A stretch of 64,000 nucleotides of DNA from Micromonospora lutea (GTDB lineage Bacteria; Actinomycetota; Actinomycetes; Mycobacteriales; Micromonosporaceae): NCBI RefSeq assembly GCF_016863535.1, contig NZ_BOPB01000013.1:277187-341186 (forward strand), in the 5' to 3' direction. The translations under genes were made by a program, and so were the position numbers. The notes under the pieces are model-generated. The model saw only the letters and a list, made by a program, of their open reading frames with translations, was not told where the DNA came from and made no database searches. Below, piece by piece: positions 25,010 through 31,983 of the stretch. Each line of letters starts with the position of its first letter. Within the stretch, counting starts at the first letter, position 1.

Positions 25010-25026
25010 GGTCACAAGTATGACCA
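25009..25026 (-). promoter_or_regulatory. Operator/promoter of the relB-relE pair
   Basis: TGGTCA-CAAGTA-TGACCA is a perfect 6-bp inverted repeat covering the antitoxin start. On the minus strand CATACT lies seven bases before the ATG, the spacing of a leaderless -10 box. Repressor binding would block the promoter directly. Inferred from layout. Confidence 0.5.
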
Positions 25027-25121
25027 AAATCCGCTGGGACGTCCACCGTTCCTCCAGACACCACGCCGATGGTTCGCATGGTGAACACACGTCGACACGA
25101 AACGGCAGGTCAGAAAGTTGC

Positions 25122-25151
25122 GTGGGCCGCCAGGGACTCGAACCCTGAACC
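25122..25151 (+). repeat. attL: 30-bp copy of the tRNA-Lys 3' end
   Basis: The sequence starts GTGGGCCGCCAGGGACTCG and is identical to 37166-37195. Here it is only the T-arm and acceptor 3' strand of a tRNA, with no 5' half, so it is the displaced original tRNA end. No CCA follows the discriminator base in this copy. Confidence 0.92.
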
Positions 25152-25250
25152 CTTCTCGCGCCCGGTGGATCAAGGCGAATCGGGCGGATCGACTACTTGA
25201 GCTGGGCGGGAGTCGTCAGCGCCTTACGACGTTTTACACCCGTTTCTGGG

Positions 25251-25284
25251 CTCAGTTGTGCCGGATCTGTGCCCGATGATCATG
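25251..25284 (+). repeat. Possible integrase arm-type site, left end
   Basis: The blocks CAGTTGTGCC (25253) and TGTGCCCGATGATC (25267) recur with the same spacing near the right end at 37098-37131. They lie ~100 bp inside attL and in direct orientation. Such paired repeats near both ends often bind the N-terminal domain of tyrosine integrases. Confidence 0.5.
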
Positions 25285-25558
25285 CATTGGGCATCGACGG
25301 TTGTTCGCTGTCCGGCTTGACGAACGTTCCGCGCTGCGGCACCACGAACAGCACGCCCTGGTCCACGAGCACGGCGATAGCACGTCGCACGGTCGCGCGA
25401 GCAAGCCCGTACTCCTGAACAAGGTGAGCCTCGGACGGGATGGCCCGGTTGGGCTGCCAGTCGCCGCGACGGATCCGGGCCGCCAAGATGCCGGCGAGTT
25501 GCCGGTAGGGCGGCAGCGGCGCGCCGTGGTCGATGTCGCCGTCTGGGTCGGGCTCCAT
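25280..25558 (-). CDS. GntR family repressor (KorSA-like)
   Basis: 92 residues, essentially only a winged helix-turn-helix: YRQLAGILAARIRRGDWQPNRAIPSEAHLVQEYGLARATVRRAIAVLVDQGVLFVVPQRGTFV. Small GntR proteins near the att site act as repressors in AICEs such as pSAM2 (KorSA). An inverted repeat 43 bp upstream of the start is its likely operator. The GTG/ATG choice is not decisive; I kept the start giving a complete first helix. Confidence 0.85.
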   Translation of the reverse strand: MEPDPDGDIDHGAPLPPYRQLAGILAARIRRGDWQPNRAIPSEAHLVQEYGLARATVRRAIAVLVDQGVLFVVPQRGTFVKPDSEQPSMPNA

Positions 25559-25600
25559 GTTATGGACGCTAGAAGTCTCGACACGAGCCGCTGCGATCTT

Positions 25601-25618
25601 CTACGTCTCTAGACGTAG
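25601..25618 (+). promoter_or_regulatory. Candidate operator of the AICE GntR repressor
   Basis: CTACGTCT-CT-AGACGTAG is a perfect 8-bp inverted repeat in the spacer between the divergent repressor gene and the small gene at 25758. It is positioned to control both. The repressor-operator link is inferred. Confidence 0.55.
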
Positions 25619-25757
25619 GTAGACCACGATTGGTACGGTGCGGCCATCCCGCTGTGCTGGTCGTGGAGGACCCGAACTCGCCTCGGTGCGGCGGTACCCC
25701 CTGCCCGGTCGGTCTTCCCCGTACCGACCGGGCAGGGCTCAGCGGCGAGGAGGCGCG

Positions 25758-26000
25758 GTGATGGCGGAAGTTCGGCCCCCGGTCTCTGGTCAGGAGTTTT
25801 GGATCACCCGTGACGCATCCGTGCAGTTCGCGGGCCGAAGCTTCCTGTTTCGAGTGATCTCGGTCTGCCCAAAGCCCACCTATGACGGTTGGGTTTGGCT
25901 GACCGGATACGTGCTAGACAGGCGAGGCACCGCGATAGACAAGCGGGAAATCTTCGTGCAGCTGGTCGGTCTTCGCCCAGCTCAACGCGTTGTCCGGTAG
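25758..26000 (+). CDS. Small AICE hypothetical protein
   Basis: 80 residues from a GTG (79 from the ATG that follows it), behind GAGGAGG. It reads MAEVRPPVSGQEFWITRDASVQFAGRSFLFRVISVCPKPTYDGWVWLTGYVLDRRGTAIDKREIFVQL. The pattern suggests a small beta-barrel. It has no catalytic motif that I recognise. It ends 20 bp before a convergent membrane-protein gene. Confidence 0.65.
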   Translation: MMAEVRPPVSGQEFWITRDASVQFAGRSFLFRVISVCPKPTYDGWVWLTGYVLDRRGTAIDKREIFVQLVGLRPAQRVVR

Positions 26001-26019
26001 CCAGCGACGCGCATCCTGC

Positions 26020-26580
26020 CTAGTCCTGCTGCTGCTGGCAGGCACTGGCGCGGACGTGGCCACCGCACCACGGGTATGGGTCGACGGACCACACGCGCCA
26101 CCCGCCGTCATCACGACGCGTCTCGAACCGCCACGGGTGCGAACTGCCGTGCATCATGAGTCCCCCGGCATCGACGGACCACCACACCGGGTAAACCTCG
26201 GTCACCACCTGGGCGCGGTCGTCGGCCTGGTCCTCAACGACAAACGACCTCGTGCTCACCTTCGAGACGCCCGGGTCAGTGCGGCTGACGTCGCGCCGAA
26301 TGCTTCGCCACTCGTCGACCAGCTCGTCACGGCGATCCGATGCCAGCGCCGCCCGTAGCCCCAGCTCCTCGCCAGACGACACGGCGAGCATGAAGACATT
26401 GACAGCGGCGGCCGGTGTCGGCTGTCCCTGCTCCGCCTGGCGTGTCTTCACCATCAACCATCCCGCTCCGGCGGCTGCGGCGGCCACCGGGGCGGCGGTG
26501 CACAGCACCAGTGCGGCGGCGAACAGCAGTACCCATCGACGCGGCCGGCGGTGCGTCTTCGTGTCCTCCCCCAAGGTCAT
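26020..26580 (-). CDS. Membrane-anchored AICE protein of unknown function
   Basis: 186 residues: a basic cytoplasmic tail, one membrane helix (WVLLFAAALVLCTAAPVAAAAAGAGWLMV), then an extracellular domain of ~140 residues with VNVFMLAVSSGEELGLRAALASDRRDELVDEW and ending WRVWSVDPYPWCGG. The layout resembles the NTF2-like/VirB8-like proteins encoded in many conjugative elements, but I cannot confirm this. It may be part of the transfer apparatus or an exclusion protein. Confidence 0.6.
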   Translation of the reverse strand: MTLGEDTKTHRRPRRWVLLFAAALVLCTAAPVAAAAAGAGWLMVKTRQAEQGQPTPAAAVNVFMLAVSSGEELGLRAALASDRRDELVDEWRSIRRDVSRTDPGVSKVSTRSFVVEDQADDRAQVVTEVYPVWWSVDAGGLMMHGSSHPWRFETRRDDGGWRVWSVDPYPWCGGHVRASACQQQQD

Positions 26581-27122
26581 TTCCGCACGATAGATCGACT
26601 AGTCGGCTTTCGTGTTGCGGACCCTGGCCCCGACGGACACCGCCACAGCGGCGCAGTTGACCTAACCTCGCCCGACACGAACCCGGCTCCTGGGGTCGAA
26701 GCTGGTCCCCGACGGCCACCCCTCCCCCTCCCAGGTGAGCAATTGACCTGACCTTGAGCGGCTGTGACGTCGGCTCCTGGGCGACCCGCGCACCCTCGGC
26801 GGCCATCGCCCACATGCTTGGGGCTTGCCGGTCAACCCTGGCGCGGCATTCTCGGACCTGCCTTCGACGGGCGCCGGCAGCTCTTGGCACGCCTCACTGC
26901 CGTTTCGCCTCGCTGGCTGCTGGTTAAGTTCCACCGGCTTGCATGTCGCGCCGCGTGCGCCGGGACGTGACCGGCCGCCAGGCCGCATGCGCGGCCCGGC
27001 GCTGACGCGGCGGCGGGCCGCAGGCCCGCCCTTGACCAAGTAAAGAAAGTCTGAACACGCTACGCTCCGGCCACGATTCAGCTAGTGCCACGGGGTTGCC
27101 GTGTACGGGCACGATTCGCAGT
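26581..27122 (+). other. Non-coding region inside the AICE
   Basis: About 540 bp with no gene I can support, between two divergently placed membrane-protein genes. It holds a perfect stem (GGCGGGCC at 27012, GGCCCGCC at 27023, loop GCA), which could be a terminator or a structural site. The rest shows no clear repeat; it presumably holds promoters for both genes. Confidence 0.4.
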
Positions 27123-28790
27123 GTGACGAGACGGTTGAGTGTCGCTCTGATGGCGGTCGGCGGGTTGGTTCTGCTGTCGGTCGCGCTGGTGATGGTTCCC
27201 CGATCGTGGTGGGGTGTCGTGGCTTCCGGATGGCCGGTGCTGGTGCCGGTGGCCGGAGGCCTGGCGGTGCTGGTCGCGGGGGTGCTGCTGTGGCGGCGCG
27301 ATGGCGTCAAGCATGAGGTGTCTGCCGCACCGATGCCGCCGGATCGGCAGGTGCGACCGTTGCGGGCGTGGGTGATTCCGGCCGGGGTGGTCCTGGTGGG
27401 GGTGGTTACCTGGGCTGCGGTCGGTTGGTTGCAGGGTTCGGTGCCGGTGGTGGGCGATCAGGTGGAGCGGGCGAAGTTGCGGGTGGAGTCCATCCGTACC
27501 GGCTTGACCATCGGCGCGTCGGTGACCGCCGCGTTAGCGTTGCTGTTGGCGTTTCGCCGGCAGCAGTTGGCCGAGCGCACCCAGCAGGCCACCGAGTACG
27601 ACGCCGGAGAGAAACGCGTCACCGAGTTGTACGTCAAGGCCGCCGACCAAATCGGCTCAGACAAGGCCCCGGTCCGCCTCGCAGGCCTGTACGCCCTGGA
27701 ACGCCTCGCCCAGGACAACCCCGCCCACCGGCAGAGCATCGTCGAGGTGATCTGCGCCTACCTACGCATGCCCTACACCCCGCCCAACGACCAATCCAAC
27801 CCGGAGTCCGTCGACCAACAACCTGCGGGTGGCTTCGATCCAGCTGCGCCGACGGACGCCACCGGTAGCAGCGGCAAACCCGCCTTGGACCCCCGGGAAG
27901 AACGCCAGGTCCGCCTCGCCGCCCAACGGATCCTCGCCCGCCACCTACGACCAACAACCCCCGAAGGAGAACCCGATCCCCTGTACTGGAAAACGAAGGT
28001 GACTCTCGACCTCACCGAAGCCGTCCTCATCGACTTCGACCTCACCGACTGCCACCTCTACAACGCCACCTTCACCAACACCCACTTCACCGGCACCACT
28101 TGGTTCGGCAGGGCGACGTTCAGCGGCCTCGCCAGGTTCGGCAAGGCGACGTTCAGTGGCGACGCCAGGTTCGGCAAGGCGACGTTCAGCGGCAACGTCT
28201 GGTTCAACGAGGCGACGTTCAGCGGCGAAGCCTGGTTCGTCCAGGCGGCGTTCAGCGGCGACCCCAGGTTCGACATGGCGACGTTCAACGGCAACGCCAG
28301 ATTCGACAAGGCGACGTTCAGCGGCAACGCCTGGTTCGGCAAGGCGACGTTCAACGGCCTCGCCGGGTTCGTCGGGGCGGCGTTCAACGGCAACGCCGGG
28401 TTCGACAAGGCGATGTTCAGCGGCGACGCCGGGTTCGCCGAGGCGACGTTCAGCGGCCTCGCCAGGTTCGGCAAGGCGACGTTCAGCGGCGACGCCAGGT
28501 TCGGCGGGGCGGCGTTCAACGGCAACGCCGGGTTCGACAAGGCGACGTTCAACGGCAACGCCAGATTCGGCAAGGCGACGTTCAACGGCAACGCCGAGTT
28601 CGGCAAGGCGACGTTCAGCGGCCTCGCCGAGTTCGGCAAGGCGACGTTCAACGGCGACGCCAGGTTCGTCGGGGCGGCGTTCAACGGCGACTCATGGTTC
28701 GGCGGGGCGACGTTCAGCGGTACTGCGAGCTTCGACGGATCCACCCTTGCCGGGACGACGTACGACGGACCGAAGCCAGGTGCCGAATAG
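27123..28790 (+). CDS. Membrane-anchored pentapeptide-repeat protein
   Basis: About 555 residues from a GTG. Four hydrophobic helices lie near residues 8-28, 36-56, 80-105 and 128-150. Then comes a conserved helical segment (YVKAADQIGSDKAPVRLAGLYALERLAQDNPAHRQSIVEV) seen in many actinobacterial relatives. Residues ~331-550 are 20 units of an 11-residue repeat (ATFSG + DARFGK type), which should fold as a right-handed quadrilateral helix. The function of the family is unknown. In an AICE it may act at the envelope, for example in exclusion or protection; this is a guess. Confidence 0.85.
   Translation: MTRRLSVALMAVGGLVLLSVALVMVPRSWWGVVASGWPVLVPVAGGLAVLVAGVLLWRRDGVKHEVSAAPMPPDRQVRPLRAWVIPAGVVLVGVVTWAAVGWLQGSVPVVGDQVERAKLRVESIRTGLTIGASVTAALALLLAFRRQQLAERTQQATEYDAGEKRVTELYVKAADQIGSDKAPVRLAGLYALERLAQDNPAHRQSIVEVICAYLRMPYTPPNDQSNPESVDQQPAGGFDPAAPTDATGSSGKPALDPREERQVRLAAQRILARHLRPTTPEGEPDPLYWKTKVTLDLTEAVLIDFDLTDCHLYNATFTNTHFTGTTWFGRATFSGLARFGKATFSGDARFGKATFSGNVWFNEATFSGEAWFVQAAFSGDPRFDMATFNGNARFDKATFSGNAWFGKATFNGLAGFVGAAFNGNAGFDKAMFSGDAGFAEATFSGLARFGKATFSGDARFGGAAFNGNAGFDKATFNGNARFGKATFNGNAEFGKATFSGLAEFGKATFNGDARFVGAAFNGDSWFGGATFSGTASFDGSTLAGTTYDGPKPGAE
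28113..28772 (+). repeat. 20 tandem 33-bp units encoding the pentapeptide-type repeat
   Basis: The units follow the pattern GCGACGTTCAGCGGC + 18 bp, with many neighbours nearly identical in DNA. The last unit is degenerate. All three frames stay open across the array because the unit is a multiple of three without stops. This suggests recent expansion by unequal crossing over. Confidence 0.9.
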
Positions 28791-28992
28791 TGTTGCCGAA
28801 TTGGCCTCTCTGGGATTAAGGCGATACTTCGCCCTCGACAGCACCGGCCACCGCAGCCACGCCGCACAGGACTCCGCCATCGGCGCGCCTACATCCGCTG
28901 GCGCAACCAGCATGCTGGACCGAAATCAGGATTTGCTACCGGATCCAAGATCCGCCATTCGGATTACCCGCTCAAGGTTGCATGACGAGGCA

Positions 28993-29538
28993 CTAGCCGG
29001 ACAAGTTCCGGCTAGCCTGCACAAGTCGAGCGATCATCTCGGCAGCCTCGGCTATCGACACAACTCCGGTGTCAATCCGCATGTCGGCCGCTTGCAAGCT
29101 AGGGGTCCGCTCGATAGCTGCGAAGCGTTGGTCATCGTCTCCGGTGCCCCGAGATCGGATGCGGCTATGGAGAGCCGCGAGAGGGGCGTACAACTCAACG
29201 ACTGTCCAACGCGCCTCGGCGGCTCGTAGTGCATCGATCGCGTCAACCTGGCCGATATGCACGACGGGTATCCGACCTGATTGCCAAATCTGCTCAAGTC
29301 CTGAGCGTTCAACGATGTAGGTCGCGCTGTACCGGGTGTTTTCCCAAAGGATAGCGCCAGGGGTTTTCCGAAGGGCGTTGGCTCTAGCCTCGCTGATCAT
29401 TCGGTAACCGCTTGTTCTCCCAGCACCAGCCTTCAACCGCCTGAAGTGCTCGAACTGGGGATACTTGGCCACGAGAGCGGCGGTAACGGTATCCTTGCCG
29501 CTAGCAGGTGCTCCGTAGAGGATCAGCCCTTCTTTCAC
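28993..29538 (-). CDS. P-loop kinase, guanylate-kinase-like
   Basis: 181 residues. An N-terminal Walker A (LILYGAPASGKDT, residues ~5-17) is followed by FRRLKAGAGRTSGYRMIS, like the GMP-binding region of guanylate kinases. VVHIGQVDAIDAL and a lid-like Arg stretch (LHSRIRSRGTGDDDQRFAAIER) come next. The substrate is unknown. The gene overlaps the upstream GntR-kinase gene by 4 bp, so the two are translated together. GC content is visibly lower than in the flanking chromosome. Confidence 0.75.
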   Translation of the reverse strand: MKEGLILYGAPASGKDTVTAALVAKYPQFEHFRRLKAGAGRTSGYRMISEARANALRKTPGAILWENTRYSATYIVERSGLEQIWQSGRIPVVHIGQVDAIDALRAAEARWTVVELYAPLAALHSRIRSRGTGDDDQRFAAIERTPSLQAADMRIDTGVVSIAEAAEMIARLVQASRNLSG

Positions 29539-30374
29539 AGCTCGGCCATCTCGTTGAGCAGGTCTTTGGCCTGTTCTTGCAGGGGCCTTGCACCGGCGGA
29601 GTTGTCGACTCTTGCATACGGGATCTTCGGTTTGAAAGCGGCGTCGAGGTTTTCGACGTACTTGTTCCAGTTGGCAAGCTTGTAGTCATCTCGGGCGGCA
29701 CCTCGCCGCCGGATATAGGTGAGCATGGTGATGGGATCGCAGTGGACCCAAACGACTCGAAGAGTTCCGTTATGCGCTGCGATGGTTGCCGATAGTCGGT
29801 CGCACCACGCTTCATCGCTCAGCTCTTTGATGAAGGGCGCGGTCACGACGACAGAAGAGCCGCACTGCAAGTTCTCGTCTAGCGCTGCCATCAGGGCTTC
29901 GTACTCAGCGGGTCTGATGGCCGTCAGGTAGGTTTCGGATTCCCGGTCATGCGGGGAGTGGCCTAGGTGCTCTAGCGCCGCTTCGACAACTGCACGGGTT
30001 GTTGTGTCCTTGTCAAGGATTGCCCAGCCTGTCTGGCGAGCGATGATGCGACCAAGCTCTGTCTTGCCTGAGCCCGCATAGCCTCCAATAAGGATCACGC
30101 GGGAACCCTGCTTGTCTGCCGCTCCGACGGGGTTGTGGACGATTCGGCTCGAACGCGCGCGGTTGACCACAAGCCCCTCTTCGGCCAGCAGTGCCATCGC
30201 TCGATTGATCGTCGCAACGCTGGTGTTCCAGGTCTGGGCAAGACTCCTGGTGCCGGGCAGTTGCCGACCGTGCGCCAACCGACCGGCCTGGATGTCGTTC
30301 CGGATGGCCTGAGCAATGACGAGTGCCGCCGTCCCTCGCTGCAACTCCTCCGGCGGGCGTGGCTGGTCGGTCAT
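29535..30374 (-). CDS. GntR DNA-binding domain fused to a P-loop kinase
   Basis: 279 residues from the ATG at 30374. Residues ~10-80 form a GntR winged helix (IRNDIQAGRLAHGRQLPGTRSLAQTWNTSVATINRAMALLAEEGLV). From about residue 95 comes a kinase domain with VILIGGYAGSGKTELGRIIARQTGWAILDKD, SVVVTAPF, and VVWVHCDPITMLTYIRRRGAARDDYKLANW as lid. The kinase resembles zeta-toxin/AAA_33-type small-molecule kinases. It probably represses its own operon in response to a ligand. The substrate is unknown. Confidence 0.8.
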   Translation of the reverse strand: MTDQPRPPEELQRGTAALVIAQAIRNDIQAGRLAHGRQLPGTRSLAQTWNTSVATINRAMALLAEEGLVVNRARSSRIVHNPVGAADKQGSRVILIGGYAGSGKTELGRIIARQTGWAILDKDTTTRAVVEAALEHLGHSPHDRESETYLTAIRPAEYEALMAALDENLQCGSSVVVTAPFIKELSDEAWCDRLSATIAAHNGTLRVVWVHCDPITMLTYIRRRGAARDDYKLANWNKYVENLDAAFKPKIPYARVDNSAGARPLQEQAKDLLNEMAEL

Positions 30375-30486
30375 CGGACCCCCTGTCTCGGTACGGATCT
30401 GCCGGCTCCGAAGGTCGTTAAGCCAGTCTCCGGAGATCACATTTACGCAGGTCAAGAGCCTACCAACGTGAAACTGATTGTATCTG

Positions 30487-30534
30487 TTGACTCACTCTGA
30501 ATCAAACTGTTAGCCTCTGATCCGAGCTGATCCG
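30487..30534 (+). promoter_or_regulatory. Promoter-like region with twin direct repeats in the divergent AICE spacer
   Basis: TTGACT (30487-30492) and TAGCCT about 18 bp downstream could form a plus-strand promoter for the small AICE operon. CTGATCCG occurs at 30517-30524 and again at 30527-30534, a 10-bp period that would place regulator sites on one DNA face. The GntR-kinase fusion, divergent from here, is a candidate binder. Confidence 0.4.
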
Positions 30535-30625
30535 CTCTGTTACATCGTCGGGCGGCAAAGGTGACTCGGCCTGAGCGCCGGACAGACGCAGGGGCGACAC
30601 GTCGCCGAAGAGTGAGGGGTCAAAG

Positions 30626-30949
30626 ATGCGGAACATCCCGGTGAACCTGGCTGGCTTCAAGCTGCGGGTGGTAGAGGAGCCGTCGATCAAGGCGGATCAG
30701 GACGGGAAGATGATCACGGCGTATGGGACGGATGACCCGCTGTACGTGGTGGGTGTGTTCGCCAAGCCGCAGGCGACTGAGGACGGGTACCGGGGCAAGG
30801 GCGAGGAGCTGCGGATCACGCTGTCGACCAACCCTGAGGGGGTCGAAGAGGGCGACCTGGTGGAGCTGATCGGGGCCACGGTGTCGCACTGGGAGCGGGA
30901 TGGCCGGTCGGGTCTGACGTGGAAGGCGCAGGGCGTCAAGCGGCTCTGA
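30626..30949 (+). CDS. Conserved plasmid/AICE protein, possibly OB-fold
   Basis: 107 residues. It reads as a beta-rich small protein: VNLAGFKLRVVEEPSIKADQDGKMITAYG, LYVVGVFAKPQ, EELRITLSTNPEGVEEGDLVELIGATVSHWER. The GDLVEL motif followed by a short strand recalls OB-fold single-strand DNA-binding proteins, which would fit a rolling-circle element, but that is inference. It is the first gene of the plus-strand transfer/replication operon. Confidence 0.65.
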   Translation: MRNIPVNLAGFKLRVVEEPSIKADQDGKMITAYGTDDPLYVVGVFAKPQATEDGYRGKGEELRITLSTNPEGVEEGDLVELIGATVSHWERDGRSGLTWKAQGVKRL

Positions 30950-31142
30950 CCCTTCCAGGGTTTCGCCCCGCCCCTTTTTTCTGGTGGGTGACCCGTTCGA
31001 GTCGGGTCGGGGCACGTTCGTTCGGGTGATGGGGTCGTTGCTGTCCTCATTCTGGGCGTCTTGTTCATTGAGAATTCCACAGTGGATACAGCCTTGCCTA
31101 AAACAGGTCTAATGACAATCTGAGGTTTGAAAGGAGGTGCCT

Positions 31143-31265
31143 GTGTCGGATTTTGAGTTGGTCCTTATCGGTTTGCTGATGTTGTCGGTTTCCATCAACG
31201 TCGGTTTGATTCGGCGTGAGACGCGTCGGTGGCGTCGGGTGTGGCGTCTTACCGGTCGGGAGTAG
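31143..31265 (+). CDS. Small AICE membrane peptide (40 residues)
   Basis: GTG at 31143 stands five bases after a perfect AAAGGAGGTG. The product has an N-terminal hydrophobic helix (FELVLIGLLMLSVSINVGLI) and a basic tail (RRETRRWRRVWRLTGRE). It is the size and type of the small Spd/Tra membrane peptides of actinomycete plasmids. The strong ribosome site is the main support. Confidence 0.65.
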   Translation: MSDFELVLIGLLMLSVSINVGLIRRETRRWRRVWRLTGRE

Positions 31266-31365
31266 CCGCTTTGTCGGTGGTTTCTATCCGCTCCTCGGTG
31301 CGTGTTTTCCGGGGGCGGGTGGTGTCCACCGATCGTGTGGGCTTTCGATGTCGGAAGGGGCTGGG

Positions 31366-31641
31366 ATGGATTTGATGCCGGAGGTTGTGAAGTCGTTGAC
31401 CGGCCGGGCGAGGTATGAGGCGTTGGTGGGCAACGTTCAGGGTCTGGCGATGCTGCTGGATGGGGTGAACAGCCTGATCAAGGCGTGTGAACCGCCACCG
31501 GGGACGCTGTACCAGTTCGCGGCCCGGGTCGAGGACCTGGAGGACGCGCACCGGCAGGCGGTGGAGACCCTGCGGGCGTTCCACGTGCGGGTCAAGACGT
31601 ACGAGGCGGATTTGATCGCTAAGCCGTGGAGGGTGAGCTGA
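31366..31641 (+). CDS. AICE hypothetical protein
   Basis: 91 residues from the ATG at 31366 (MDLMPEVVKSLTGRARYEAL), with AAGGGG upstream; an ATG at 31348 is also possible. The sequence is helical with heptad-like Leu/Ala spacing (VNSLIKACEP, AARVEDLEDAHRQAVETLRAFHVRVKTY). The stop overlaps the next start (TGATG). No family is recognised. Confidence 0.65.
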   Translation: MDLMPEVVKSLTGRARYEALVGNVQGLAMLLDGVNSLIKACEPPPGTLYQFAARVEDLEDAHRQAVETLRAFHVRVKTYEADLIAKPWRVS

Positions 31642-31877
31642 TGTCGTACCGGATCAGTGACACCTACGACGCTATTGATCAGGCGATGCGGCTGCTTCGG
31701 CGGTCGATGAAGGGAATGCCGCAGCGGTATCGCTACATGAAGCACTACGACGAGTTGCGGCGGCAGGTGGCGGTGCTGTTGATCCTCCTCGAAGAGGCGA
31801 CGCCGTGGATGGAGGAGACCGCCAGGGCGAAGAAGGCAACGACGGTCGCGAAGAAGATGTTCGAGGCGGCCGGCTAG
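31641..31877 (+). CDS. AICE hypothetical protein
   Basis: 78 residues from the ATG at 31641, which overlaps the previous stop by one base and follows GGAGGG. All-helical and basic (YDAIDQAMRLLRRSMKGMPQRYRYMKHYDELRRQVAVLLILLEEATPW, then KKATTVAKKMF). With its coupled neighbour it may form a small complex. Function unknown. Confidence 0.7.
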   Translation: MSYRISDTYDAIDQAMRLLRRSMKGMPQRYRYMKHYDELRRQVAVLLILLEEATPWMEETARAKKATTVAKKMFEAAG

Positions 31878-31983
31878 CTGGTCGCCGGAAAGGCCCGGGT
31901 TGGTGATCTGATCCGGGCCTTTCCTTATGCCCAGAAACAGATCCGACGGATTTACATATGACAGGTGAGAGAAGGTGCGGGAG

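Noticed and set aside
20981..25121. Second integrative element carrying the toxin-antitoxin cluster
   Set aside because: No integrase, transposase, replication or transfer gene and no tRNA-derived repeat at its left side; only the 175-bp repeats support mobility.
28113..28772. Regular 33-bp repeats resembling a CRISPR array
   Set aside because: No constant repeat with unique spacers; the units are coding, in frame and encode the pentapeptide-type fold.
27762..28867. Open frames on both strands across the pentapeptide gene
   Set aside because: They arise because the 33-bp unit has no stop in several frames; only the plus frame has membrane helices, family motifs and a plausible start.
30949..31000. 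Rho-independent terminator after the OB-fold-like gene
   Set aside because: A weak stem (CCCT-TCC-AGGG) is followed by a C/T-rich rather than T-rich tract; not convincing.
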